A program made the translations under genes and the position numbers. From Liolophura sinensis (lineage: Eukaryota > Mollusca > Polyplacophora > Chitonida > Chitonidae), in NCBI RefSeq assembly GCF_032854445.1, contig NC_088307.1:13406017-13470016 (forward strand): a stretch of 64,000 nucleotides of DNA, given 5' to 3'. Below, in pieces: positions 11,049-26,000 of the stretch; within the stretch, counting starts at the first letter, position 1, and every line of letters starts with the position of its first letter. Below the pieces are notes generated by a model. That model was not told the origin of the DNA. It did no database searches and saw only the letters and a list, made by a program, of their open reading frames with translations.

Positions 11049-14000
11049 GTAAGTTCAAATCTTCAGCTTGCCAGTATTATCGATGTATATAGGCATATTG
11101 TAAAAAAGAAACAATGAAGAGCACAGACTTAAGGCTGCATTTACCTGTAATAATATAAACAGCCTTTACTTGTGGTGAGTCGATCTTACCTTTCTGAAAA
11201 CTATCAGATGCCTCTACAATTCTCCTTCACATTGATAAATACTGATGTAATCTGTGATGTAATGTATCTGAATGTGTACGTCTGTGATGTAATGTATCTG
11301 TATGTGTACGTCTCTGATGTAATGTATCTGTGTGATACATTTGTGATTTAAGCTTCAATCTATATGTTAAGGCCTCTGTGTTGCAATATATGCCCGTGAC
11401 ACATTTGTTATGTAATGTCTGTGATGTCATGTACAGTGTATCTGTGTGTAACACATCTGTAATGTAATGTACAGTGTATCTGTGTGTAACACACCTGTGA
11501 TGTGATGTACAGTGTATCTGTGTGTAACACATCTGTGATGTGATGTACAGTGTATCTGTGTGTAACACATCTGTGATGTAATGTATAGTGTATCTGTGTG
11601 TAACACATCTGTGATGTGATGAACAGTGTATCTGTGTGTAACACATCTGTGATGTGATGAACAGTGTATTTGTGTGTAACACATCTGTGATGTAATGTAT
11701 AGTGTATCTGTGTGTAACATCTGTGATGTGATGAACAGTGTATCTGTGTGTAACACATCTGTGATGTAATGTACAGTGTATCTGTGTGTAACACATCTGT
11801 GATGTAATGTACAGTGTATCTGTAACACATCTGTGATGTAATGTACAGTGTATTTGTGTGTAACACATCTGTGATGTAATGTATAGTGTATCTGTGTGTA
11901 ACACATGTGATGTGATGAACAGTGTATCTGTGTGTAACACATCTGTGATGTAATGTACAGTGTATCTGTGTGTAACACATCTGTGATGTAATGTACAGTG
12001 TATCTGTGTGTAACACATCTGTGATGTAATGTACATTGTATCTGTGTGTAACACATCTGTGATGTAATGTACAGTGTATATGTGTGTAACACATCTGTGA
12101 TGTAATGTACAGTGTATATGTGTGTAACACATCTGTGATGTAATGTACAGTGTATCTGTGTGTAACACATCTGTGATGTAATGTACAGTGTATCTGTAAC
12201 ACATCTGTGATGTAATGTACAGTGTATCTGTGTGTAACACATCTGTGATGTGATGTACAGTGTATCTGTGTGTAACACATCCGTGATGTAATGTACCGTG
12301 TATCTGTGTGTAACACATCCGTGATGTAATGTACAGTGTATCTGTGTGTAACACATCTGTAATGCGATGTACAATGTCTCTGTGTGTAACACATCCGTGA
12401 TGCGATGTACAGTGTATCTGTGTGTAACACACCTGTGATGTAATGAACAGTGTATCTGTGTGTAACACATCTGTGATGCAATGTACTGTGTATCTGTGTG
12501 TAACACACCTGTGATGTAATGTACAGTGTATCTCTGAGTAACACACCTGTGATGTAATGTACAGTGTATCATTGCGTAACACATCCGTGATGTAATGTAC
12601 TGTGTATCATTGCGTAACACATCCGTGATACACGTAAGACATAATATATATATGACACTATACACACAAAGACGATGTATATGTACAATGCAGATATAAT
12701 ATCATATATGATATCTATCATCTGCGACGTAATAAAAATCTGTTGTATTATTTTGTTATGCAACGAGTAGGTCTGTGTTAAGTAAGGCATATGTTATTTC
12801 AGATAATCTTCAGATTATGTTTCCTGTTTAATAATCGGTATAAACTTGCAACGAAATTAGTAAGGTATCTGCATGTATCAAATGCTGATTAAACAATTGT
12901 ACAATTAGTGTTGTGTAAGACGTTAAGATATATGCAATCGCTGATTCTTACAGAAAGTGACAGGTTCTTGACCAGTGAGGTCGGAGATGCGTGATGTCAT
13001 ATACTCTGTATAAACAAGGGCTCTTGCATGACAATAGTTTCTCCAAACCTTCGTATAATAAAAAACATACATGAAATTACACATTGGTTTATAGCTTTTC
13101 ACCTGAGACCATCCATTCTCACCTGGAAAGTTAATGGAAAAGCGCGTTTTTGGGTCATGCAAAAAATTATATTTCAATCTACATTTTTCATGAATCTCAC
13201 TGATACTGACATTGTTGGGAATATACCATGGCGAAAATTATCTGTAAACTGTTTTGAGCGAAAAACGCGATGAATAGATGCCTCGTGATATGCACGTAAT
13301 GGTCCATATATACAGTATTATGCCATTTTGAAAGAGCGTAAGCTTCACTTTCGCGTGCTCAAATCCGACTTCCTTTGATTCAGCTGTGGTTTTAAGTCAG
13401 GAGGGTTGTCAGCTTTCTGATATAGAGCGGGAGTTTCTGCTCTCTGTATTCCATATTCCCTCTCCTGTGTAGACATAACCACTATCGTATAAACGGAAGA
13501 TTGTTGTACACACCCAGAAACCTCAACCAAAATACGTAAATAGCTTTCCAGAGATAAAATGTGATAAACAAGCCGAGCCGCGAAGCTGATGTATATCTAA
13601 AAGTGTTAGTCTAATGACTATATATTGTCTGATTTTTATGAAGTTGCCTTTTAAAGGAGCATTATAAAGTGATCTGATCATAATCGTTTTTCACAATACC
13701 AGGCAGCGAAATTTGGCCTGCCGGCGAAACCCAGAAATCGGTTACGTCTTTTCCGCCTCGCCTAACCGATCATTCGGTTACGCCACGTATGTTTATCAAC
13801 CCGATCGGTTACGCTAATTGTTTACGTGGTTTATGTTTCAGGCATCATTCTGGATCATTAATAAAAGTATTCAGCTCAATGTTATGTTTGTTTTTCTTTT
13901 CTATATCTAGCAGCTCATACCGTAAGGTTGGTGAACAAAAGAAAGAGAAATTTTACACTCACACGGTGTTTCAGCGTTGTGTGTTGCCTGGTTGGTACTT

Positions 14001-17000
14001 GACTCCTGTGGCACATTTTTACGTGAAATTCCGTTATACAGGCTTATATGTGAAAAGATAAGTCAAAATAAATAATTTGAGTATTATCTCAAAGCCTGTA
14101 AAGCATATATGAATGATTACATTTCCATGTGACCAGCACAGGCAGCTGGCTGTGGCTGACCGCATACTGGCCGCGTTGTGATTATGAAAGCTGTTCAGTC
14201 CAGTTTATCTGTAGTTACCTAATGCACACTGACTCTAAGGACGTTCTCGTTGGACAGTTGGCCTAACCGATTTTCCGGTTAGCCAAATTGAACCGCACGT
14301 AACCGTTGCGCGACCGACGGTTTCGTTCGCGCCAAATTTCGCTGCCTGCAATACTATGCTGCATGCGAAGATGTTGGTTTAATGATCCGATGACAGTGCA
14401 CGCTATTGATTGAGTGTCGGGTTTCGCGTGGTCTGTATGGTGATGTTTTGGTGGGGAAGGATTGAGGGTGGGGGGGCTATACAAATATAACATACTGGAC
14501 AGGGAAAAGGGACAAGACGAGTAGTATAGTATTGCCATGGATTGAAATGCTACACCCTTGTGAATCCCATGTTGGAGATTGCAGCACAACCTCCATACGA
14601 GACAGGTATTATACTGTACTGGTGGAGCCCATATGATCCGGCTTAACTTTCTGAAGAGAATTGCATGTCATATAATTTAGCTCAGTCTGTCGTTTTGTCC
14701 GTCTAACAAAATACTTTATTGTATACTGACGTCCTCTTCTATAGAGCACCATTTAGTGGCGCTTCATCGATTTGTCTCTGTTCGAAAAACGATTATCTCA
14801 ATTAGAAGTTTACAACATAACGAGTAGTTTCTTTTATCTGAAACAACATTTTCAATGTGTCCTGCTATACAGGCTTACCTTTTGAACCAGTACATAATAA
14901 GCGATGTTGTTATGTTTCCATGGAACGCCGCGCGTGTTTCCTACCCTATGCTCTTCACAAAAATCAATACCCGCTGATTACGGGTTTCAATCTAGATACA
15001 GGGCAACTTACCCTGCCAACGTCGAAACGTCGGTGTTCTCCTATACACAAGTGGAACATGGTGCATCCAACCAGATGTATATGCGAGGTTTATTTTCTTG
15101 CCATTCTGACTGGAATTGGATGTTTTATTATGTGATTTAATGTGAACGAATAACAACTTGGTAAATATTAAATGCAAAACATGAAAATATAATAGTTTGT
15201 TGTGTGTTAGCTTGTAATAGACCTGTACTTACAAATCGGTCAGCAACTGTTTATATTCTGCAGAGGGCGTAAAAGTTTTCCACTTAGACAGGCGACTGTT
15301 GTTTCATGAGTATCGAATGCCAGGAGTTCATATAATCCGTGACAAATACTTCAGGTTCTATAGCTGTCACATTGACCATATAAGTTCTCCCTCGTCTGAG
15401 ATGTGTAGCTTAATTAACAATGGCTGTACAGAAAAAAGGAATTGCGAATAAAAACAAATTAAAGTTGGCGAGATATGATCATGTGAGCACGCTGATTTTG
15501 TTACAACAGTTATCATGAGAAGAAACTGAAGAAAGCTGATTTTCTGCCTTTACTGGCCGGTGGCCTAATGGGTTAGAGCGTCCATCTCGAAGTCGGGATA
15601 CCTGGGATAAAAGACCAGGGTCATATCAGACTTCAAAACTGTATACTTGTTGCTATCTCGTTTGGCGCACAGCACTGAAAGGTTAGCGCGAGGAAGCAGG
15701 ACTGATTCGCCCAGTGTCAGTATAGTGTCCATGACTGGGTTGGATGTCATGTCTGGTGTCTTCGGCATGACACTTCAGTGGCAGCATTGGCTCGCCCTGC
15801 CGCACACATACACATATAACGACTCCTCGTCGATTGCGAAAAAAGTACAACGTAAACAGCCAAAAAAACATATATTCATATTGAAACAGCCAACTAGATT
15901 AGCCAGTTAGAACAGCTTTCTAGGCTTTGGGCCACTCTACAATCCTGGGCCACTAAACAGAAAACTCTACAATGTTGAAGAGCAGAGAGGTATGGGACTG
16001 TAACATGGCGCACTCCACCACGATATTGATAATCTCATTCCAGGTCAAGCTGACCGGATCGATTTTGTCTTTAATTTGTGCCAGCGCTTTATGTTTATCG
16101 TCGTATTCAAGATGGTAACTGTTGAATGCATCGATAACACTGGTAAAGCGGGTCTCATTTATAATACATAAAACAATTCGACAAAAAAAAATCTCCAATA
16201 TTTTCCAAAAGTTGATTGTGATTCTCGATGTACATTTATTAATCTGAACCAATTAGAGCCATTTAGTTTCAACCAAGCATAGTGTTGGCCGCCGTCGTTT
16301 CGGTAAAATATTCTTCAGGGCGGTATAAAACACTAATGAAATAAAATAAATAGAGCTACTTAGCGCTAAATCATGCCTTGATACCGCATCGCTAAGCACA
16401 CGTATTTCAATTTTTAATCAGTCGTCCCTAACACAAAGTGGAGTTTTTGAAATGTTCAAACATAATGATTGGTTCTCGGCGGAATAAAAAATTTACTACG
16501 ATTAAAGGAAATTAAGAATTTACTCTAGTTTATCTCATGCAGAGATGAACAAAGACAGATTACCCAGTAAGAGATTTGAAATTGCAATCTTGTTACTCTC
16601 CTGTCGATAATTCAGACAGATTAGGGAATTCTTGTTATCACTTAAAGCATTCCATTGTTCAAAAATATGTTGATCTTTTTGTTTGTAGAAACAAGCCCAG
16701 ACTTGTAAAATTATATAATGTGAGTAAAATTATCATGGACAGAATTTCTCACCAATAGTGCACTTTATATGTTACTGTATAACAGTTGTATTTGATTTTT
16801 ATGTCCGATATGGGCACAAAGGCCTAATTGCGGCCATCCCTATATATGAGGGGGCCTCCGTGGGCGAGGGGCTTAGCACCCCAGCGCGGCGCAATGACCC
16901 AGGAGCCCCCATCAGTGGGGGGGGGGGGGGGGGTCGGTTTGAGCTCAAGTCCAGCTCATGCTGGCCTCCTCTCAGGTCGTACGTGGGAAGGTCTATCAGC

Positions 17001-20000
17001 AACCTGTGGACGGTCGTGGATTTCCCCGGGCGCTGTCCAATTTCCTCCAACCATAATGGTGGCCGCCGCCTTATAAGTGAAATATTCTCGAGTGCGTCCT
17101 AAAACACCAATCAAATAAATAAATAAATAAAATAAATAAGTATATATGCAATATATCGTATACCTCATATACCACAGCAGGGGTATAAGTAATTAGAAGT
17201 GACTGTAACTGATTTAAAACTGACCTTTAAACATAGCTATTTCAAATAACACTTGCCCACCAATGGAAACGACCGTACTATCTCTTTGCGGGAAGTCGTA
17301 AACAGTAAAAGACAGTTGACATATGCAGACATCTTTAGCTTACGAGGCGTTATTTGACGACCGAAAACAAGACCTCGAAAGGCTTTCCATATCGTCTTCC
17401 CTTGGCGTTGTTGTTGCGAAAGGAGGAGGTATATCTGTAGGCCATGTTCTGTGCGATTGGAAACAATGGGATTTATTTATTTATTTATTTGGTGTTTTAC
17501 GCCGTACTCAAGAATATTTCACTTATACGACGGCGGCCAGCATTATGGTGGGTGGAAACCGGGCAGAGCCTTCCCACGTACGGCCGGAAAGGGAGCCAGC
17601 ATGAGCTGGACTTGAACTCACAGCGACCGCATTAGTGATAGACTTTTGGGTCATTACGCTGCGCTAGCGCGCTAACCAACTGAGCCACTCGGGTTTCCTC
17701 TACGGATAAAAAAATGTATGAGTGTGGTGTTTAACAACAATCCAATAAATAAATAAACCCGGTACATTCTGTATAAATCAACTGTACAGGTGTATAATAC
17801 CGCTTGGCCATGCCATTTCTCTTTCATGTATTTTATGGAATTCCTAGTTTATGTCAGCTACAGGTTTCACTCAGAACAGTAACCATTACACATATGATGG
17901 GAAATAAATGATGGATGAGTGTAACCCTCTCTGCAGTAAACACTTTTTCAATGAGGAAAGACAACACACCCTTACCCCACCATTTTACCAACGGCTTCTA
18001 CACGTATTTTATTTTTAATAGCAGGGTACAGGTATGGCTATGTGTTAAGGTGGTGAACTCCTAATTGTTGGCACACGGTATGCAGGTTCAGTTCAGGGTG
18101 TAGGGAATGTACAGGTTCCCTTTCTCCCATTGTGACAATAAGTGGTACTCCAAGGACTATTCATCCATTTCACATTTAAGGAGAGCCACCTCTCTTCCAC
18201 CGATTTCGAATGCAACATTAAAAGTAAACTAGCAACTTGCCCAAGGACAGTGGTTTATCTCTGGTTTTCTCCAACCATAATAAAACTGACCAGCAACCAT
18301 ACTGGTTGGAAACCATACGTGGAAATTTCTTAGGCTGGTGTTAAAAACCAATTAAGAAAAGAATTTAATACCCATTGATCAGTTCACGAGGTCACTAAAT
18401 ATTTGTGTGGCTGACAAGGTAATTTGAACAACACGTACCATATATTCTTGCCCTGTTTTGATAATAACTAAACCACATTCATTTTCTATGCAATAATGTT
18501 AACTTCAAACATATAAATGTGTGGAGCTCATGTTGTTACGTGTCACTGACTAAAGGCCATTTTGGAAGCGAGTATGACTGATTTTATAGACAGCTGAAAA
18601 TAGGCGACTCTCTGAAAGAAATAGGCTACAGTTGGTATGTACTATGAGTAGGTTAGGGGAGGTGTTGAGTGTCTTATGTCTTCAAATTGGTGCTTCAGTG
18701 AGACAGCACTTTAAAAGCGTCTGCATTAAGACCAGTCTGTTATAAGATCATCGACTTGTGTAGTGTTGTACAGGGTGTTAAATTTCCCAATGTAACATAA
18801 GGAATCTGCATTGATATAATTATAGTAACAGCCGTATGAAGCAGTATGAAATTCAGCCGACGCTTAGCATAATTGCTCCCTTAAAACTTAAGTGTACATG
18901 TACATGTAACACTGTAAATGTAACACTTTACATGAAACATTGTAAAGATCACGAGAAGTGACTGCACTGACAGGAGTTACATGTATCTTACCAATTTTTA
19001 TTAAGTGTTTAAGTTCCAACTCCATTAAAAGTGTTAAAATCTTTTTAACTCCGTTTCAAGTGTTGGTTTAAAATGTTGATTAATCAACTTCGGAATGAGC
19101 TGGAATGTGAACACTTTGGCCAGTGTTAAAATATAAACACTTTATAAAAGTGTAGTCACTCCTTGTGATCTTTACAGTATTAAATGTGACACTTCAGTAT
19201 TGAGAGTGTGACATCCACATTTATGAGATTTTGTTTTTAAATAAATTCATGACTTTTCTGTTCACAGGTTATCCTACGCCGTATGATCCGACCTTCAAAG
19301 GGCCAATTAAGAACAGGTAAACGTGATTTAGTTGCCGTTGAAGTGGACAATTTTATGAAGACGAGCTCAAACATAGTAACTCTCTATGCTGTTGTTTTTT
19401 ATTGTACCTCTATGCATGCTAGGAAGGTGGTACAGACTTACTTTTTCTGATTCCGTATTGCCCTACCCGCCTACTGGTAAGATTGTGTCATCCTAGTCGC
19501 TTACCGGACTACTTTCGGGTGTGACCTTGACCCGCAATTGTAAAATGGAAAAAGCCTAAAGGCGTTGTTTTTCTTTATTTATAACCCAATGATCAGAAAA
19601 AAGTGATTGTCAATCCGTATACTTAAATAACAATAAAAATGCAAACTATTTTGTAAGGTCTCGCTCGATGCGATGATCCAGACTCCCAGTACTTAAACTG
19701 ATACAGGGGCCGATTTCACAAAGGCATTCTGACGTTAAAACGTTGTCACAATGCTTTTTGGTTATGGAAGTCGAAGTTTCTACACATTCGTTTTAAGATA
19801 GGTTTGGTAAGTTGGTCAAAATTTTACTAAACAGGGCTTACAAATAAACTTTAAAATCACATTTCAAATTCTCACTTCGAAGTCAAAACTGGCATTGTGA
19901 AATCGGCCCCTCAACAACACAGTATCACTCAGGTGATGCATCGAGATACATCGAGAAGGACGTCACCAATGGTATAACGCTGTTGTGTCATCTATGGTCT

Positions 20001-23000
20001 TTGCTATGCGAAAGTCGTTGGCAGACAGTCACCAAAGGAATTAGCTGTCAACTGATAATTCATTGTCTGTCGAACCATGTTAACAATGAGATTAAGAGTT
20101 CAGCCAGTCAGAAAGCCACTCAGCAAATATATCAGTATATCGAATTAGTACAATTTTTTTTTATTTGTTTGGTTGGTGTTTTACCAACCAGGAATATTTC
20201 ACATCTTACTTCTAGCATGGCGGCCTGCATTATGGTAGAAGGAACCGGGTAGTTCCATGGGGGAAACCCACGACCATCCGCAGGTTATACGGGAAGATCT
20301 TCAAGTTAAGTCTTGTGCTGAACGTTAAAATTTCAACTGAAAATGAATAATACCTCATACTTATTTCTATTTTCCCCCAGGTCCTGTACGGATGTCATCT
20401 GCTGCATTCTGTTCTTTATTTTCCTAGCGGGAATGGTTGCCTGTTCAGCTTTGGGTGAGATTTTCTACTCATAAAGCTATAAAGACAAAGCCCAGAGGGC
20501 GTCAGCTCATTTAACGTTACAAAAAACTGATTTACGAATTTCATTTAACGTTGGCTCCGGGACCAGTATTGCTCAGGAAATGAGTATAATCTCTATTACT
20601 CCCCTAATTTATGTTTATCATGTTTCAAATTTTCGTGCACTGGAGACCTGGAGAAAGCAATGCCGAAAACTGTTAGCTTATACATGTAGATTTGCTTACT
20701 GTTTATGTTTTTTCTTTTAGATAAGGTTTACTGAATTACGTGCAAAAAGTGCACCTCCATTAATATGTATCAGCATGTCGTGAAGAGCATGTGGTAGTTC
20801 AGACATACTCCTTGCTTTTTTGTTCCCATACGAATAATCATCGTATCCTACTAAAAGCTGGATCTACACTGAAACAAACCCCGTCGTTTAACAGTTAAAC
20901 ACGTGATAAACATCACTTTGTAACAGATAATAAACGTGCCTATTGTTAAATTGTAACATGTTTAATACATAAACACTTAAACATGTTTATCCAACAACTG
21001 ATAATTAGATCACTTCATAAACATTGAAAACTTTAAATCATTCCGTTTAAGCAATAAACCATCCAATTTACTGTATGAACGATTGCATTTATACAATAAA
21101 TGTAATTATTTATAAAATACTGCATGTGTTTATAAAATAAATCCATGTATTTATGGAACAAAGATGTGTATTTAAAAACTAAACACACCTTGAAGTGTTC
21201 TGAGGTCGACTTTATGTGTCGTATTTATATTAATCGGTATCCATGACGGCATATGAGCTTAATTTATTGGTTATTGGTGAAGTGTTTTAGACTTGCATAT
21301 TGCAGTTTGCACTCATATATAAAGAATGAAAAATACATGATATAAAACGAAACAAAAAACGTTGTGATTTAATAGGCGACAAATATGATCATTATTGTCC
21401 TTAGAGTCCACCCTAAAATTCATGTAATGTATGAATTCAGTATTATCCGAGACCAGTGTTTAGGATACCATTTGCTGTATTGTGCGTGTCTGATGGCTAT
21501 GATCTTCATTCCATCTTTTGTCTCTCCTTTAATTTTTGTCTTATTTATTTATTTATTTATTTGATTGGTGTTTTACGCCGTACTCAAGAATATTTCACTT
21601 ATACGACGGCAGCCAGCATCATGATGAGAGGAAACCCGGCAGAGCCCGGGGGAAACCCACGACTATCCGCAAGTTGCTGCCAGACCTTCCCACGTACGGC
21701 CGGAGAGGAAGCCAACAGGAGTTGGACTCGAACTCACATCGACCGCATTGGTGAGAGACTCCTAGAGTTATTACGCTACGCTAGCGCGCTATCCGACTGA
21801 GCAATTTTTGTTTTATATATACAGGGTTTATCCATGGTAACCCAATTCAGCTGATCTATCCGACAGATTCCGAAGGTAACATCTGTGGTACCGGAAGCAA
21901 AAAGTAAGTCGCATTCACATACGCATCGTTTGATATAGGTATTCAAGAAATTTGAAATATTTCGTTCGTTGTGAATTAATTTCCGTTATTTCACCTTTAA
22001 AGATTATAAAAACAAGAGACTGAAATTACAGGACTGTCTTTGTGACCAGGCCAAACTTTCTGACGTAAAATATTAACCAAGCAACTTCTTAGCCAAAGGC
22101 TATTTAGACATAAATAAGATTAAAAAGAAAATTAAAAAGAATAACGGATTAAAAGAAAATAAAACGCTTGGCCTAATGTATGTATGTATCGATGAAGAGT
22201 CAGATTTAAAGTTAATAAAAAACGTCACAAGTATCGCAGTTCAAAGTAAGTTAAAATGCCCACGTAAATATATCAGGTCGCCATGCTTTCAGTTTTAACC
22301 AATTAATGGCGAGATATTATTACCACCCGAGAAGGGCTTTGTTCCGCTCTGACGTCACTCGTTGCTAGTACACCATTTTACCATACATGTAGAAGTAGTG
22401 TTAAGTCAGATGTTTTCCTTCTGATTGCGCGACAATTCTGGTGTACTTCAAAGGCAGTTTAAACCAGAAAATGGTAGTACAATACGTTTGGCGTTATTCC
22501 TCCCAAGTCAAACTTCCAGATTAAAACGTGATTTATACAGTTACCAATCACGTAATAAAAATGCTAATATTCTGAAATAGATTTGGTTATATTTTTTGTG
22601 GTCTTTTCTTATAAGTTAAGTTAAAATATGGTTAAAACCTTGTTTACATATCTAACACTATTTAAACAAGCACAAAGCGTTGAATACTCACGTCAGTTTT
22701 TATTTTCAGGAACCAGCCGAATTTGTTTTTCTTTGACCTGCTTAAATGTTACCAGTCTGGCCCGGGGGTGGCTGTACAAGGATGCCCCACCCCTCAGGTA
22801 ATGAGCATTTCTGTCAATCTTGGCCATGGAGATAAAAATAAAGCTGTTTTTCGCTTTATATCGCGTTAATGTATTCTCTAAATTCATATAGCTTTTGTTT
22901 GTTTTGTAGCAAACTAATATTTCAGTTTACCTCGTATGGACTTGAAATTTTAGAAAACAGTCTCAGTAGCTTTCCGGTAACAACGCTGCATCATGGATGG

Positions 23001-26000
23001 GCAGGGGCTGTGTCGGAGAATGAAGATGATTTTATCTGTTTAAATCATGCTTTGGACACAGTATACCCTTTACAAAGATAAGCGGACATTTAAAGTGAAA
23101 ATTTGAAAGCAAAACCCAAAGAAATTTTTTTCGAAATTAAGATAGTGGACAATCCATTCCAACAATGATTCGGTCATATAACACGACGGTTTCGGCTTAA
23201 AGTACGTTGCACCTATTGCCGACAAGTTTATAAATTCGTCTCTCTGGAACGCCATGCCGACGACACCAAACATGACACTCCCAATTTCTGGCTCTCTGTA
23301 ACTAACGTCTGGCCGACCAATACTTGACCTATCCCTAAAGGTTGAGTGCACAGCCATCGGAATATCAACATTGCTGGATTGGCTAAACATACATTTAATA
23401 CAACTTTAAATATAATGAAAAAAGTACAGCATAGAGAGTAAAACCAGAGCAGCGATGACGGTGTGATAGCCGGCAAATTGTCACACGTAACCGGTGAAAT
23501 ACGGCCTCTTGTCAATTTACCTCAGTCAGGGTTTTATTCTAACTGTTCACGCAAACGCTTAAATAGCAGCAAATTGCACGGCCCCTAGCACCATGGTTTA
23601 AGCCGTATTAGATAAAAAAAAATGCAGTAATGTTAACTGCAATGTATTAGAGGTCACTGGTCTAGAATTACACAAAATGTCACATAGCATCCTTCTCGTC
23701 ACATGTTGTACGTAACTTTTGTGTGGAACTGACTGTCTTTATCTCAGATCTGCGTCAGGGAGTGTCCCAGTTCGTATTACGTCTATGTGGAATCTCTGAT
23801 CTCCAACAACAAGAGTGAGCTGATCTGCAAAGACAGTGTGGATGTTACAACAACAACGGTCAGTCAATAAAAAAACAATATCTAAAGCCGTAATTCATAT
23901 TATAACAATAGTTAACACTATACACCAAATATTTTGTCTTGTATGTATGTCGTTGAGGAAAATAGGGAGTGCCCAGAGAAAGCCATGCACAGCGTTTTGC
24001 AAACGTTTGTGTTGTATGCATGACGTTGAAGAAAACGGGGAGTGCCCAGAGAAAACCATCCACAGGGTTTTGCTAATCCTAACAAACCTCCTGACTTAAA
24101 ACCGCAGCGGATGAGACAAACGCTTGATTCATACCAGCGGCTTCATTTTTCTTTCGCTGGTTCCTTCGATTTAAGCATCGTCTTCGCTGTAGTTAAAAAG
24201 GTTTTACGATATTTTGAACGCCTGAAAATACATTAGTGATTATAAGGTTGTTCATCAGAGATGATTTCGTATAAAATAACTGTTTTCACGATGTTCCATA
24301 GGCAAATAAGAGAAATTCTTGTTCGCTTTAAGAAAACCTGAGATTTCTAAGAGCAGTATTTCTCAAAATGTAATTAATGAATATTGCAGAAGGACATCAA
24401 CGCGTTGGTGCTTGATGAAGATTGTGCTGCTTACACTGTACCATCAAGCCCAGGTAAAATTCACTTACCCTAATTCCTCAACCATTTCGCAGACGAAAGA
24501 TTAACTTTGAGTGCAATTTATGCACATTTTTAGTTTGGAGACAAAGTTACATTGGTTGGATTGTCCAGTTTCGGGGCTTCACCAAAAGTATAATTTTATC
24601 GTTCAACACGGAATAATGCCTTCAGAACAGGCTTGAATAAACACCATGGGAAAAGATGAATTAAAAAAAAACGAATTAAAAGGTATTCACATGTGTATGT
24701 TTGGCAAAAAATCGTTTGTCTCGAGGTTTTTGTCATTTAAAACGCTCCCAACGAAAGATGAAATGCATACATTTCTTCGCAGGCATGTTGAACTTGAGAC
24801 AGTAATCATGACGACGGTGTGATGGTTGGCAAATGGTCACACGTCACGTGAAATACGGTCTCTTGTCAGTTAACCTCAGTTACGGGTTTTATTTTAACTG
24901 TCCATGTAAACGCTTATATGGTAGAATATTATACGGCGTTAAACAACAGTCAAGTATATAAAGATAGGACACATCAATGTTTTGTACAATGTTTGAATGT
25001 TTTCAAACATTCCAGTGCTTGGTCGGTGTGTACCGTCAATATTCTCCGACTTGGTGGATCTTGCTGCTACTCTATCCACCAACAACAAGACATTAGAGAA
25101 CGCCGAGGGCACGCCCATCACAGGAGAACTCCTGCAGACCTCCAGCAAGTAAGAGATCGGGGTTCAATCCCAGGTTATGGTGTTTTGAATTTGTATTCCT
25201 TTGATTTCGAGGAATATTTGAGAATGGACGCTACATGGAAATTACGTTTAATATGTTATCCGTCCATAACAGCAAAGAAATTATCACTAACTTGAGCTGC
25301 CAAAGAGCGATGAGCACTATGCTATATTTAAATGTTCAGAGCTCTCGCCACGTGCAGATTTTCATCGTATCATGAATCAGCACTTTACACCTACGCTAAC
25401 GAAATGAGTTTACAGGCAAGTTATTGTGTAGAGAAAATTATGACTGTCATAAAAGCAAGTGTAGTTTCTTATGATTTTGCGGCCCTCCATCAATGTTTCA
25501 GGCCTTTTGCGTTTTCCACAGGTTAGCGTAAATATTGCACGTAGACATGACTAGCATTTTTTTTTTCAGATGCGATATTCACTCGTGAAGAATACTTTTT
25601 GCAAACACATTTCAAACATTGACTTTGAACATAATTTATTCCTGTGATAATTTTTTATCTGTATACTTTTAAAGTTGTCTAAATTCTGTTTTCCTTCTTT
25701 AAGATTCTTGGCGTACTTTATGAGTGCTGCAGAGTTTGGTGAAAGGATTTTTAAAGACATTTTGGATTCCTGGTGGCTTATTCTAGTGTAAGTGTAATTT
25801 ACTACTCTTGAGTAAACATAAATTCCTCTTGCTGCAGGCATTATTCAGTTAATTAGTTGTTATTTATTTACTTGATTTACGCCGTACTCAAGAATATGTC
25901 ACTTAGACGACGACGGCCCGGTGGGAGGACACCGCGTTGAGCCCGGTGGGAGGAAACCGGGTTGAGCACGGTGGGAGGAAACCGGGTTGAACCCTGGATA

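Noticed and set aside
11227-12665. Three overlapping - strand frames of 378-451 codons
   Set aside because: They follow a 38-bp stop-free tandem repeat, encode only periodic strings and lie antisense in an intron of a real gene.
17323-17635. 93-codon + frame crossing a SINE-A
   Set aside because: Half of it is antisense SINE sequence; no domain and no splice logic with SLC44.
23070-23390. 106-codon - strand frame in SLC44 intron 5
   Set aside because: Overlaps a SINE-B body fragment in reverse; no domain.
24918-25295. 125-codon + frame across SLC44 exon 8
   Set aside because: It is in a different reading frame from the exon, which is fixed by phase and by similarity to the family.
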